A DNA stretch of 41,896 nucleotides from an uncultured Bacteroidota bacterium (lineage in GTDB: Bacteria > Bacteroidota > Bacteroidia > UKL13-3). The notes under the pieces are model-generated. The model saw only the letters and a program-made list of their open reading frames with translations. It searched no databases and had not been told where the DNA came from. The position numbers and the translations under genes are program-made. The stretch is taken from contig CAIUDH010000024.1 in assembly GCA_903897855.1 (NCBI GenBank), forward strand, positions 1-41,896. Reading direction: 5' to 3'. The number at the start of each line of letters is the position of its first letter. Position 1 is the first letter of the stretch. Shown here in pieces: positions 1-9,274 of the stretch.

Positions 1-37
1 CTGCCACGACAATTAAAATATATTTGAATGTTTTCAT
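1..37 (-). CDS. 5' end of an unidentified gene, probably secreted or membrane protein (partial)
   Basis: An ATG at 37 on the minus strand opens a frame that runs off the left edge. The visible residues are MKTFKYILIVVA, a lysine followed by a hydrophobic run, as in a signal peptide or first membrane helix. A TACTTTTG match to the Bacteroidota -7 element lies at 80-87, about 43 bases upstream, which supports a real gene start. The family cannot be recognised from 12 residues. Confidence 0.5.
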   Translation of the reverse strand, partial: MKTFKYILIVVA

Positions 38-79
38 AAAAGAGGTATTAAAATTATAGATAATGTAATAATTCGTTAG

Positions 80-87
80 CAAAAGTA
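80..87 (-). promoter_or_regulatory. -7 promoter element TACTTTTG for the left-edge gene
   Basis: On the minus strand this reads TACTTTTG followed by C, an exact match to TAnnTTTG. No good TTTG -33 element is seen at 19 bases spacing. The rest of 38-291 holds no gene and no clear terminator; only a small self-complementary patch (GGCATCTATTGCC on the minus strand, about 272-284) follows the aminotransferase stop. Confidence 0.4.
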
Positions 88-291
88 GTGGTAAAGATTC
101 AATTTACCTCATTATATTAATGCTATCAATTCATAAATAAAGTTAAGAACTGTGAGAGAACAGCTACTGTTATCCAAACTCTTTAAAAGGACTGAAGTTG
201 CCTTGCGACTCAGGTTTCTAATTTAGAAAACGGACCTCAGAAAGGACACAAACGAAGTACTTAAGCCATCATGGCAATAGATGCCAACCAT

Positions 292-1551
292 CTATTTTAA
301 TTTAGATAAGGCCTTCTCTAGCATGGCGAACATATCTGGGATTTCTTCTTTTTTACAGGTACCCACGCTTATTCGATACCATGGATTTTCTGTGGTTCCG
401 CCAAAGGCAGAGAAAGGCACCACAGCCAGCTTTGCTTCTGTCAATAAATAGGAAGTGACGTCGGATTGAGTATTTAACATTTTTCCATCCACCGCCATTT
501 TCCCCACCAAATCTATTTTTACGGTTAAGTAAATTGCGGCCTGTGGTGAAATGGCTTCCACCGAAAAACCTTTGTTTTTCAGCTTCATAAATCCATCATA
601 CAGATTAACAAGTCGCGCTTCGATCTCTGACTTGTAATTTGAAAGAAACTGATCGATCACTTCTGTTTGAGGAAGATATTGGGCTACTGCTTTTTGTTCC
701 GCCATCGGTGCCCAGGCACCCAGATGGCTGAGTATCGACTTCATTTTGGCGATGACTTCTGACGGTCCCAACGACCATCCTACTCGCACCCCTGTAGCTG
801 AAAAAGCTTTTGATATTCCATCGACGAAAATGGTATACTCTTTCATTTGAGGTCGTAATGAAACAGGATTAAAATGTAACGTGGCCCCAAAGGTTAAGGT
901 CCAGTACATTTGATCGAAGAGCAAGTAAACTTTTTTCTCTCCCTCTCCTCGGAGTTTATTTTCTTCCAGAATCAAGTCGCAAATTTCTTCGAGTGTTTCT
1001 TTATTGAGCGTGGTACCCGTAGGGTTTTGTGGGGTACATAAGCAGACAAGGGCAGCCCCTTTAATGTTCTTGCGGATATCCTCGACCGTAGGCATGAAAT
1101 TGTTTTCTACCTTACATTCGATCACACAGTGTACACCTCCCACTAAATGGGTATAATGATTATTATTCCAGCTGGGCTCGGCATAAATCACTTTATCGCC
1201 TTTGTCGACGATCACACTAAACAAGGCATAAATCAAAGGTCGGCCGCCTGCCGCAATTTGAATCTCATTGAGTTCATAATCGATACCTTCCCTTTGTTTC
1301 ATAAAATCGCTCACGGCTTTACGCAAATCGGCTACGCCTTCAGCGGCGGGGTAGTTGGTATGGTGTGCCTGATATGATTTAACAATAAGGTGCTCCAATT
1401 CTTTTGGGATTGAAAACAATTCAGGGTCAAAATCGCCAATAGTATAATTATAGATTTTCTCACCTTTGGCCACACGCTCGCTGATGGCATTTCCGAGTTT
1501 CACAATTTCACTACCAATTAAGGTTTCCGCCATATGGCTTAGTTTATTCAT
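292..1551 (-). CDS. PLP-dependent class I/II aminotransferase (aspartate aminotransferase-like)
   Basis: A 419-residue fold-type I aminotransferase that would transfer an amino group between an amino acid and a 2-oxo acid in the cytoplasm. Visible family features are the NPTG motif (N176), an Asp that pairs with the pyridine nitrogen (D213 in LLFDQMY), and the Schiff-base lysine K248 in the segment DGISKAFSATGVRVGW. Length is normal for the family. The start at 1551 sits 17 bases from a TACCTTTG -7 element (1569-1576), which supports it and suggests its own transcript. It lies downstream of and co-oriented with nuoN, with 161 bases between. The exact substrate (aspartate, aromatic or branched-chain) cannot be read from the sequence. 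Confidence 0.88.
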   Translation of the reverse strand: MNKLSHMAETLIGSEIVKLGNAISERVAKGEKIYNYTIGDFDPELFSIPKELEHLIVKSYQAHHTNYPAAEGVADLRKAVSDFMKQREGIDYELNEIQIAAGGRPLIYALFSVIVDKGDKVIYAEPSWNNNHYTHLVGGVHCVIECKVENNFMPTVEDIRKNIKGAALVCLCTPQNPTGTTLNKETLEEICDLILEENKLRGEGEKKVYLLFDQMYWTLTFGATLHFNPVSLRPQMKEYTIFVDGISKAFSATGVRVGWSLGPSEVIAKMKSILSHLGAWAPMAEQKAVAQYLPQTEVIDQFLSNYKSEIEARLVNLYDGFMKLKNKGFSVEAISPQAAIYLTVKIDLVGKMAVDGKMLNTQSDVTSYLLTEAKLAVVPFSAFGGTTENPWYRISVGTCKKEEIPDMFAMLEKALSKLK

Positions 1552-1568
1552 AACAAAAAAATTGAGTG

Positions 1569-1576
1569 CAAAGGTA
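1569..1576 (-). promoter_or_regulatory. -7 promoter element TACCTTTG for the aminotransferase
   Basis: The minus strand reads TACCTTTGCA 17-24 bases before the ATG at 1551, an exact TAnnTTTG. The -33 position has no clear TTTG. It implies a very short leader and transcription separate from the nuo genes. Confidence 0.5.
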
Positions 1577-1712
1577 AGTTTTTGACAGCGCTTGAAGCAT
1601 TGAAGTTGAAAAGATTGAATGATTTATTTGAAATAAAACAACAGAACCCCTACATTCTAAATGTTGCAAGAAGAAATAGGTGTAAATGGGAACAATTCCT
1701 TGAATGTTTTTT

Positions 1713-3110
1713 TTAGATCATCTCAAAAACCCATCCATTCAAACCCATTCCAATGATGAGTAGAGTGAGTATTATCAGAATTATTTTCTGTGCAAAAGAA
1801 ATCTGAATTGAGGAGGTCGAAACTGAGACGCCTGTAAAAATGGCAATGACAATCTTGAAATAATAATAAACCCCTACCAAAGAGGCTAAAATAGCTAAGA
1901 TCACAAGCCAGAAATACCCTTGACTTAAAGCAATAAAGAGCATATTATATTTAGCAAAAAAACCACTAAGCGGCGGAATTCCTGCCATAGAGAGCATGGC
2001 AATGGTAAGCGTTCCGGCAAGAAGCGGATTACGTTTTACCAAACCGTTAAACGCAGAAATATTGTCATTGCCTTCCGATTGTTCAGCCACTATTTTAATC
2101 ACCATAAACGCAGCAAGGGTAGTAATTGAGTAGGCTGCAGCGTAAAAATATAACGCTTTAACACCTGTGGCTTGAGTGAAGAACAAAATCGCGATAAGCA
2201 TGAAGCCAACATGAGAAATGCTGGAATAGGCCATTAATCGTTTGGCATTGGTTTGAAAAACAGCAATGATATTGCCTATGAACAATGACGATACAATTAG
2301 TACAACGAAGATTCTACTAAAGTTATCAGGCACAAAAGGCAAGGCCGTATAAAACAGACGAATGAATGCAGCAATGGCACTTGTTTTAACAAAAGTGGCC
2401 ATAAATGAGGTAACCGATGTTGGAGCGCCGCTGTATACATCGGGAGCCCAAAAATGAAAAGGGGCAGATGATACTTTGAACGAGAGTGCCGAAATGAGCA
2501 TGACCACACCCACCGTAAACATAGGGGTTAAGGCAAACTCGGTGGCCGTAGTTTTTGCACGAACATCGTACACATAAAAGGAACCCATAGTTCCATAAAT
2601 TAAGGTAATTCCAAACAAGAACACACCCGTAGCAAAAGATCCCATCAGAAAGTATTTCAAAGCTGCTTCATTACTTCGCAAGCTATTTTTCTTACTGCCG
2701 GCCAGCACATACATGGGTATGGATAGAATTTCAATGCCTAAAAACAACATTACAAAATTGCTATACGAAACCATACAATATCCTCCAACCATCGCAAAAA
2801 GTATCAACGCCAGATGATCGGCTCTGCTGCTTTCATCAAGAAAATAATTATAATTGATCAATACCCAGAACAAGGCAATGACCGTGAGTAGAATGACAAA
2901 ACATTTTGCAAACCGGTCGAAATCGAGCATACTTAAAACATTCGCGTCCATGGCTGAATTGGAAATGGAACCCTGAAGTTCGAGGATGGATATCAAAAGA
3001 GTTGCACCTAAACCGGCGATGATCACAGGCATAAGTAATTTCTTGAAATTGAAAATTTCAGCCAGTAGTGTTAAAATTCCTAAACCTGCTACTATAATAA
3101 TTTCGTTCAT
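1713..3110 (-). CDS. nuoN: NADH-quinone oxidoreductase subunit N
   Basis: A 465-residue, strongly hydrophobic antiporter-like subunit of respiratory Complex I in the inner membrane, one of three that carry proton channels. About 13-14 membrane helices can be picked out. Typical NuoN stretches are LGIEILSIPMYVL with the conserved helix glutamate, FHFWAPDVYSGAPT, and AYSSISHVGFML. It is the last gene of the H-I-J-K-L-M-N run, 34 bases after nuoM. Length agrees with the family and no defect is seen. No convincing terminator follows it before the aminotransferase. Confidence 0.95.
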   Translation of the reverse strand: MNEIIIVAGLGILTLLAEIFNFKKLLMPVIIAGLGATLLISILELQGSISNSAMDANVLSMLDFDRFAKCFVILLTVIALFWVLINYNYFLDESSRADHLALILFAMVGGYCMVSYSNFVMLFLGIEILSIPMYVLAGSKKNSLRSNEAALKYFLMGSFATGVFLFGITLIYGTMGSFYVYDVRAKTTATEFALTPMFTVGVVMLISALSFKVSSAPFHFWAPDVYSGAPTSVTSFMATFVKTSAIAAFIRLFYTALPFVPDNFSRIFVVLIVSSLFIGNIIAVFQTNAKRLMAYSSISHVGFMLIAILFFTQATGVKALYFYAAAYSITTLAAFMVIKIVAEQSEGNDNISAFNGLVKRNPLLAGTLTIAMLSMAGIPPLSGFFAKYNMLFIALSQGYFWLVILAILASLVGVYYYFKIVIAIFTGVSVSTSSIQISFAQKIILIILTLLIIGMGLNGWVFEMI

Positions 3111-3144
3111 TGGCTATTAATGGTTAACTGTCAAACTATAAATG

Positions 3145-4590
3145 TTAGTGCATAATCATTTTCAGAACATCGAGTGCAGATATATCTAAAATAATTTTAG
3201 GATATATTCCACAAACCATAATTATGAATACAATAAACACAAATACGAGTGTTTCTGATTTTTTAAGGGAAGCAAACATCAGCGTGTTTCCAGAGGTAGT
3301 GCCTAGCATGATGGCCTGATAACTGCGAAACATATAAACCGCACCTAAGATGATGGTAAGTCCGCCGATAGCTGCATACCAAACATTATATTGATAAATT
3401 CCGTTGAGCAACAAAAATTCGCCTACGAAACTATTGGTAAGAGGTAAAGCTACACTTCCCAGCATAATGACGAGAAACCAAAAAGCAAACCGCTGATTGA
3501 CGCTTCTAATACCGCCTAAATTTGCGATGGTATCGGTACCTGCATTACGTTGAATAATATCGCATACGAAAAACAATCCCACCACATTCACTCCATGTGC
3601 AAACATTTGTACCAAGGCTCCTTGGATTCCTTCTGCTTTATAAGAGAAAATTCCGGCGCAAATTAAGCCTACGTGAGCAATTGAGGAGTAGGCAATTAAT
3701 CGTTTAAAACTGGTTTGTACAATAGCGATACAAGAGGCATATACCACACTGATGATGGAAAGAATAATGACAGTATTAGAATAGGCAGACACTGCCTCAG
3801 GCACCATCGGAAGCAACCATCTAATTAATCCATAGGTTCCCATTTTAAGCATGATACCGGAGAGTAGCATGGTACCTTGTGTTGGAGCGTTGGTATAGGT
3901 GTCGGGCTGCCAAGTATGAAAAGGGAACACCGGCATTTTAATTGCGAATGCAAGGAAGAAAAACCAAAATACCCAAGCCTGTTGTTCGAATGTCATGCTC
4001 TTTCCAGCAGCGTACAAGTCGCTAATGGCAAAAGAATGATTTGTGGTATGTTGGTAAAGTATAATTAAGGCCACCAACATAAATAAACTTCCGAGTAAGG
4101 TATAAATAAAAAACTTAAACGTGATACGTTGTCGTCCTTCACCACCCCAAAACAAACAAATAAAATAGATGGGTATCAAGGCTAATTCCCAAAATATATA
4201 GAACACTAAACCATCGGTAGCCATAAATACGCCCACTAAGGCCGACTGCATGAATAACATAAAAGTTAGATATGCTTTTGGTTTATGAATCTCTCTATTA
4301 AAAGTGGAAAGAATGATTAAAGGCATTAAAATATTCGTAAGCAATAACAACACCATCGTGATTCCATCGATGCTGAAGCTGAGATTGCTGCCTAATGAAC
4401 TGAGCCATATTTGATTATAAACGAGGTTGGCACTTGCAGCATCGAAACGCAGCGTATTTAAGGCATACAACACCATCACCAAACTTAGGATGGACCCCAC
4501 CAAGGCAACTCTCTTGCTTATTGAACCAGGCAAAGCCAAGAGCACTAGGGCTGAAACGATAGGAAGCAATAAAAGTAGAATTGGAAACAT
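3145..4590 (-). CDS. nuoM: NADH-quinone oxidoreductase subunit M
   Basis: A 481-residue antiporter-like, proton-translocating membrane subunit of Complex I. The family signature is clear: FYIFWELALIPIYFI with the essential helix-5 glutamate, the lysine-bearing helix around FAIKMPVFPFHTWQPDTY with the TNAPT loop, and AYSSIAHVGLICAG. Length is normal for NuoM. It starts 8 bases after nuoL, so the two are probably translated from the same message, and nuoN follows after 34 bases. Confidence 0.96.
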   Translation of the reverse strand: MFPILLLLLPIVSALVLLALPGSISKRVALVGSILSLVMVLYALNTLRFDAASANLVYNQIWLSSLGSNLSFSIDGITMVLLLLTNILMPLIILSTFNREIHKPKAYLTFMLFMQSALVGVFMATDGLVFYIFWELALIPIYFICLFWGGEGRQRITFKFFIYTLLGSLFMLVALIILYQHTTNHSFAISDLYAAGKSMTFEQQAWVFWFFFLAFAIKMPVFPFHTWQPDTYTNAPTQGTMLLSGIMLKMGTYGLIRWLLPMVPEAVSAYSNTVIILSIISVVYASCIAIVQTSFKRLIAYSSIAHVGLICAGIFSYKAEGIQGALVQMFAHGVNVVGLFFVCDIIQRNAGTDTIANLGGIRSVNQRFAFWFLVIMLGSVALPLTNSFVGEFLLLNGIYQYNVWYAAIGGLTIILGAVYMFRSYQAIMLGTTSGNTLMFASLKKSETLVFVFIVFIIMVCGIYPKIILDISALDVLKMIMH

Positions 4591-4598
4591 CTTTATTT

Positions 4599-6482
4599 CT
4601 AAATTAAATTATATAAACCAATAATTAAAAAAACGACTAAACTTAATACCATTGCAAACAGGTAAAAGCCGGTGTAACCAGTTTGAAGATAACGTAGTTT
4701 ACCGCCACTCCAATTAACCAATTTCCCAACCCCATTTACCGTACCATCGAGCAATATCTTGTCGAACACTTTGTAAAACACGCCACTCACTGCATTTAAT
4801 GGTTTAGTGATTAAGGTGTTATATATTTGATCGAAGTAATAGTTGTTAGCCAATATCTTTTTAAATCCAGTATAAACGCCTTCAAATTTATTATCGGCAT
4901 AAAATTTCTTAGTGAAGAAATACACTATCAGTAAAGCTAAAGAAGTTACCCCGAGCATTAACCATTCTTTGGCTGCAAGCGTCACATCGAGATGCTCGGA
5001 GGTAGGTGCTACCGAACTTAGAAACTCCTCGAAATAGGGATGGCCACCATAAATATGAGGCAATTGAATAAAACCTCCTACCACACTGAATATTGCCAAA
5101 ATCACTAATGGAATCGTCATGGTTGACGGCGACTCGTGCAGATGATGTTCTTGTTCTTTGGTTCCACGAAAATTCCCAAAGAAGGTAAGCATCAGGAGGC
5201 GGAGCATATAAAATGCGGTTATCACCGAACCTGCTACTGCCAAATAAAAATAGAGTTTATTATGATAATATACTTGAATTAAAATTTCATCTTTGGAAAC
5301 AAATCCAGAGGTGAAAGGGAATCCAGAGATGGCTAAAACACCGATTAGGAAAGTGATAAACGTAAGTGGTATTTTTTTTCTTAATCCGCCCATTTTAAGC
5401 AAATTTTGTTCTCCACTCATGGCATGAATTACCGAACCTGCGCACAAGAATAATAAGGCTTTAAAGAAGGCGTGGGTAACCACATGAAATACGCCGCTAC
5501 TGTAGGCTCCAACACCAAGAGCCAGAAACATGTAACCAAGCTGGCTTAGGGTGGAGTAAGCTAACACTTTCTTTATATCGTTTTGAAATAAAGCAATGGT
5601 GGCTGCCACCAATGCCGTAACTAAGCCCACAATCGCAATAAATTCGAGTGTAACTGGAGCGAGGCTATATAAAAAATTACTTCTTACCACCATATAAATA
5701 CCCGCCGTTACCATCGTAGCCGCATGAATTAATGCAGAAACCGGTGTTGGACCCGCCATCGCATCGGGCAACCAAGTGTGCAAAGGAATTTGAGCACTCT
5801 TGCCCATAGCGCCTACAAAAAGCAAAAGGGTCGCTATCACAATGGTATAATTATTCGTTTCAATACCCGAAATATTAGCTTTAATATCTAAAAAATTTAA
5901 GGTGCCGAACCGAGAAAAAAGCATCAGTATTCCTAACAGTAATCCTAGATCACCGATACGGTTCATGATAAATGCTTTATTGGCCGCTTTATTATATTCT
6001 GTTACTTTATGCCAGAAGCCGATTAACAAATAAGAACATAATCCAACCCCTTCCCATCCAATAAACATCACCAAATAATTATTACCCATCACAAGCAACA
6101 ACATAAAGAATATGAATAGGTTTAAATAGGTAAAGAAACGATTATGAGCATCGTCGGCATGCATATAACCCACACTATAAAGATGAATTAAAAACCCAAC
6201 ACCGGTAATCACCAAGAGGAAGGTGCTCGTTAAATGATCTACCAAAAAAGCAAGTTCTGCTTTAAAAGAACCGGCTTCTATCCAGTTAAAGATGGTTACC
6301 GTCACTGCATCCTCGGTATGTAGTTGAGCATTAAATACCAGCAGTGACAATACGAATGACAATCCAATGGAAGCACATCCGATGATGGCAGCCAAGTTCT
6401 TTGATATTCTATTTCCCGCCAAACCCAATACAGCAAAACCTATCAGGGGCATCAGCGGAATTAAAGGTATATATTGTTCCAT
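4599..6482 (-). CDS. nuoL: NADH-quinone oxidoreductase subunit L
   Basis: A 627-residue subunit, the largest antiporter-like part of Complex I, with the long lateral helix at its C-terminal end. Recognisable motifs are FIGWEGVGLCSYLLIGFW with the conserved glutamate, GKSAQIPLHTWLPDAMAGPT with its lysine, ALIHAATMVTAGIYMV, and AYSTLSQLGYMFLALG. It starts at MEQYIPLIPLMPL, 34 bases after nuoK. Length and motif order are normal; the C-terminal 100 residues end in a last hydrophobic helix (FYLFAMVLSLVVFLIIGLY). Confidence 0.97.
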   Translation of the reverse strand: MEQYIPLIPLMPLIGFAVLGLAGNRISKNLAAIIGCASIGLSFVLSLLVFNAQLHTEDAVTVTIFNWIEAGSFKAELAFLVDHLTSTFLLVITGVGFLIHLYSVGYMHADDAHNRFFTYLNLFIFFMLLLVMGNNYLVMFIGWEGVGLCSYLLIGFWHKVTEYNKAANKAFIMNRIGDLGLLLGILMLFSRFGTLNFLDIKANISGIETNNYTIVIATLLLFVGAMGKSAQIPLHTWLPDAMAGPTPVSALIHAATMVTAGIYMVVRSNFLYSLAPVTLEFIAIVGLVTALVAATIALFQNDIKKVLAYSTLSQLGYMFLALGVGAYSSGVFHVVTHAFFKALLFLCAGSVIHAMSGEQNLLKMGGLRKKIPLTFITFLIGVLAISGFPFTSGFVSKDEILIQVYYHNKLYFYLAVAGSVITAFYMLRLLMLTFFGNFRGTKEQEHHLHESPSTMTIPLVILAIFSVVGGFIQLPHIYGGHPYFEEFLSSVAPTSEHLDVTLAAKEWLMLGVTSLALLIVYFFTKKFYADNKFEGVYTGFKKILANNYYFDQIYNTLITKPLNAVSGVFYKVFDKILLDGTVNGVGKLVNWSGGKLRYLQTGYTGFYLFAMVLSLVVFLIIGLYNLI

Positions 6483-6516
6483 TATTTTAAGGTAGTCAGT
6501 GGTAAGTAATGTGTTC

Positions 6517-6834
6517 TTAAAACTTCAGTTTATTTAGTGCATCGATATCGGTGGTCTTGGTATTTCTATACACCATCATCAAAATAGCTAATCCAACACT
6601 CACTTCTGCAGCGGCAACAGCCATAATAAAAAAAACAAACACTTGCGCGTTCGTATCACTAAAATATCGTGAGAAGGCCACCAGCAAAAGATTGGATGAA
6701 TTTAACATCAACTCAATGCACATAAAGATAACCAATGCATTGCGACGATACAGTACCCCTATGGCTCCAATACTGAAAAGTATAGAACAGAGTAAAATGT
6801 AACTTGTAAGTGGTATTCCTTTTATTATTTCCAT
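6517..6834 (-). CDS. nuoK: NADH-quinone oxidoreductase subunit K
   Basis: A 105-residue, three-helix Complex I membrane subunit (MrpC-like). The stretch RRNALVIFMCIELMLNSSNL carries the conserved glutamate in helix 2, and a second glutamate lies in the helix around MAVAAAEVSVGLAI; both are required for proton pumping in the E. coli protein. Length is the family norm. It lies between nuoJ (20 bases) and nuoL (34 bases). Confidence 0.96.
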   Translation of the reverse strand: MEIIKGIPLTSYILLCSILFSIGAIGVLYRRNALVIFMCIELMLNSSNLLLVAFSRYFSDTNAQVFVFFIMAVAAAEVSVGLAILMMVYRNTKTTDIDALNKLKF

Positions 6835-6854
6835 GTCAAGGATATTTTTGTGGG

Positions 6855-7355
6855 TTAATGAATTGATTTCTTGCTTAAAAATACGGCTCCTACCATGGCC
6901 GATAGAAACAACACGGTCGATATTTCAAAAGGAACCATATAGGCCCCAAATAATACATTGCCCAGTCTCTCTATGAGTCCAATACCGGGGTTTGAATATT
7001 CAGAGATGGCGCTCATTTCAGTTTCACGCAAAGCAGCTACCAATACTAAACCAAGAATACAACCACATACCGTAGCCGCAATTTTAATGGCCGTGCTTTT
7101 GTGTGGTTCCACTTCCCTATTGAGATTAAGCATCATGATTACATAAATAAACAAAACCATAATAGCTCCGGCGTAAACAATCACATGAACGGCTGCAAGA
7201 AACTGTGCATTTAATAAAAAATAATGTCCGGCAGTGGCAAAAAAAGTGACAATTAAAAACAAGGCACTATAGATAGGGTTTTTACTAAACACCACAAGTA
7301 AAGCACAAAAAATGGCTACAAAAGTGAGAAAGTAAAATAGATATTGTGACATCAT
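6855..7355 (-). CDS. nuoJ: NADH-quinone oxidoreductase subunit J
   Basis: A 166-residue Complex I membrane subunit with about five helices. The helix VHVIVYAGAIMVLFIYVIMM contains the conserved YAGAIMVLF segment that forms the pi-bulge region of helix 3 in this family. Two adjacent ATGs (7355 and 7352) open the frame and cannot be told apart from sequence. It follows nuoI by 58 bases, the longest internal gap in the cluster apart from nuoH-nuoI at 47. Confidence 0.94.
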   Translation of the reverse strand: MMSQYLFYFLTFVAIFCALLVVFSKNPIYSALFLIVTFFATAGHYFLLNAQFLAAVHVIVYAGAIMVLFIYVIMMLNLNREVEPHKSTAIKIAATVCGCILGLVLVAALRETEMSAISEYSNPGIGLIERLGNVLFGAYMVPFEISTVLFLSAMVGAVFLSKKSIH

Positions 7356-7413
7356 GGGTGATTTATAATTTGTATTTATTTCTCTATGAACTACACTCTT
7401 AATTTATCGTTTG

Positions 7414-7983
7414 CTACAATTTATTATGCGCAAAAGATTGGTTTTTCTTAAACTCTGCTAGGTTATTCGTTTGTCTAACGCTTACATCTATTCGTTGGTC
7501 CATTTTTTCCACCAATTTGTCTTTGCCATAAATAAAATCTTTACGTTTAGTGGTAGAAGGCACAATTCTGTCGGTTAAAAAGATAGCCTCCTTAGGGCAA
7601 GCCTCTTCACATAATCCACAGAAAATGCACCGAAGCATATTAATTTCATACATACTGGCGTATTTCTCTTCACGATACAATTTCTCTTGTCCTTTTTCGC
7701 GTTCGGCAGCAATCATAGTGATAGCTTCGGCCGGACAAGCAACAGCACACAACCCGCAAGCAGTGCACCTTTCGGCACCATTATCATCGCGTTTTAATAC
7801 ATGTTGACCTCTATATAAAGGAGCGATGGCGCGTTTTTGTTCAGGATATTGAATGGTAGGTTTTTTCTTGAAGGCATGACTTAATGTAATCATCATCCCT
7901 TTAAAAATGCCAGGCAAATAAATACGCTCCAACCAAGTCATTTTGGTGTCGGCTACCTGTTTACTTCTATTGGTTAACTGCAT
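7414..7983 (-). CDS. nuoI: NADH-quinone oxidoreductase subunit I (two 4Fe-4S clusters)
   Basis: A 189-residue peripheral-arm subunit that carries clusters N6a and N6b to pass electrons toward the quinone site. Two ferredoxin motifs are complete: CTACGLCAVACP (C73, C76, C79, C83) and CIFCGLCEEACP (C119, C122, C125, C129), each with the CxxCxxCxxxCP spacing. An amphipathic N-terminal segment (WLERIYLPGIFKGMMITL) fits membrane attachment. It is the only iron-sulfur subunit of Complex I in this window. Confidence 0.96.
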   Translation of the reverse strand: MQLTNRSKQVADTKMTWLERIYLPGIFKGMMITLSHAFKKKPTIQYPEQKRAIAPLYRGQHVLKRDDNGAERCTACGLCAVACPAEAITMIAAEREKGQEKLYREEKYASMYEINMLRCIFCGLCEEACPKEAIFLTDRIVPSTTKRKDFIYGKDKLVEKMDQRIDVSVRQTNNLAEFKKNQSFAHNKL

Positions 7984-8030
7984 TTGAGTTATGGTTGTTA
8001 CGTTTACGAATTTCTGACCCTTTACAGCGC

Positions 8031-9068
8031 TTACTGAAAGAATCCATTTCTAAAACCGATTACGATTCCTGTAATAAATAAATTTAATATCGCCAAAGGA
8101 ATTAATGTTTTCCATCCAAGGTTCATCAGTTGATCATAACGAAAACGAGGAATTGTCCAACGTACCCACATATAAAAAAAGATGAAGAAAAATACTTTAC
8201 AGAAGAACACAAAGGTTTGTACCAACGACAAGGCGTTGCCTTCCAGGCCTAAACTATGCTGAAACGGGAAATTATACCCACCAAAATAGAGTGACGCGAT
8301 AATCGCCGAGGAAATAAACATATTGATATACTCAGCAAATAAAAAGAAACCCAACTTCATCGAAGAGTATTCGGTATGATATCCGCCAATAAGTTCGCTT
8401 TCTGTCTCTGGCAAATCAAAAGGAGCTCTATTGGTTTCGGCAAAGGCGCAAATAATGAATATCAAGAACCCCAGTGGTTGATATACGATATTGGCCCAAC
8501 CAGCATCCTGTTGATGAACAATTTCGCCCAAACTAAGGGTACCCGTCATCATGACCAATGAGATCAGCGCTAGGCCCATGGCAATTTCGTAGCTGATCAT
8601 CTGCGAAGAGGCACGTAAAGCGCCGATGAGAGAGTATTTGTTATTCGACGACCATCCTCCAATCATAATGCCATAAACGCCTACTGAAACCACTCCCAAC
8701 AGATAAAGAATGCCAATATTAATATCGGTGATTTGTAGCTTATAGCTATGACCTCCAAAAGTGAGATCGCCTCCCCATGGTATCACGACCCCTGTCATTA
8801 AAGCGGTAAGCATCGCTAAGCAGGGGCCTAAAATAAAAAGTTGTTTGTCGGCCGTACCTGGAATAAATTCCTCCTTCGTAAACATTTTCAAACCATCGGC
8901 CACGGGTTGAAAAAAACCCCAAGGACCAGCTCGGTTCGGACCTAGGCGATCTTGCAAAACCGCTGCCACTTTTCGTTCGGCATAGGTCGACCACATGGCC
9001 ACCACTAATGTTACTGTAAATACAGCAAGTATTAGGATTATTTTATATATTATTTCAGGAGATAGCAT
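8031..9068 (-). CDS. nuoH: NADH-quinone oxidoreductase subunit H
   Basis: A 345-residue membrane subunit that forms most of the quinone-binding chamber of Complex I. The N-terminal signature YAERKVAAVLQDRLGPNRAG and the acidic loop segment AETNRAPFDLPETESELIGG are both present and intact. About eight helices are visible. It is the first gene of the cluster: upstream lies a promoter-like sequence (9093-9123) and then an unrelated peroxidase gene, not nuoG. The quinone-facing and NADH-oxidising subunits (A-G) must therefore be encoded elsewhere if the complex is complete. Confidence 0.97.
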   Translation of the reverse strand: MLSPEIIYKIILILAVFTVTLVVAMWSTYAERKVAAVLQDRLGPNRAGPWGFFQPVADGLKMFTKEEFIPGTADKQLFILGPCLAMLTALMTGVVIPWGGDLTFGGHSYKLQITDINIGILYLLGVVSVGVYGIMIGGWSSNNKYSLIGALRASSQMISYEIAMGLALISLVMMTGTLSLGEIVHQQDAGWANIVYQPLGFLIFIICAFAETNRAPFDLPETESELIGGYHTEYSSMKLGFFLFAEYINMFISSAIIASLYFGGYNFPFQHSLGLEGNALSLVQTFVFFCKVFFFIFFYMWVRWTIPRFRYDQLMNLGWKTLIPLAILNLFITGIVIGFRNGFFQ

Positions 9069-9092
9069 AGTTTGTTTTTCTCTAAAAACATG

Positions 9093-9123
9093 CGAAAGTA
9101 TAGTAAATTATTTCAGGTGCAAA
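9093..9123 (-). promoter_or_regulatory. Promoter for the nuoH-N operon (TTTG-N19-TACTTTCG)
   Basis: On the minus strand TTTG (9120-9123) is followed after exactly 19 bases by TACTTTCG (9093-9100), then CATG. This matches the Bacteroidota housekeeping promoter TTTG-N19-TAnnTTTG with one mismatch. It lies 25 bases before the nuoH ATG, giving a short leader, and shows that nuoH is transcribed from here. 9124-9274 holds nothing else I can name. Confidence 0.65.
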
Positions 9124-9274
9124 GTAAAAAACAATATAAAAGTAGAATGTTTAAAAGTAATTCAACAAACACTACTGATAGCAATAAATACAAAGCTAAT
9201 TATAAACAATCTAAATATCAACTACCCGGCTTATTTTGTGACAATCAAGAGCTTCTGAATCGACCCATTAACGA

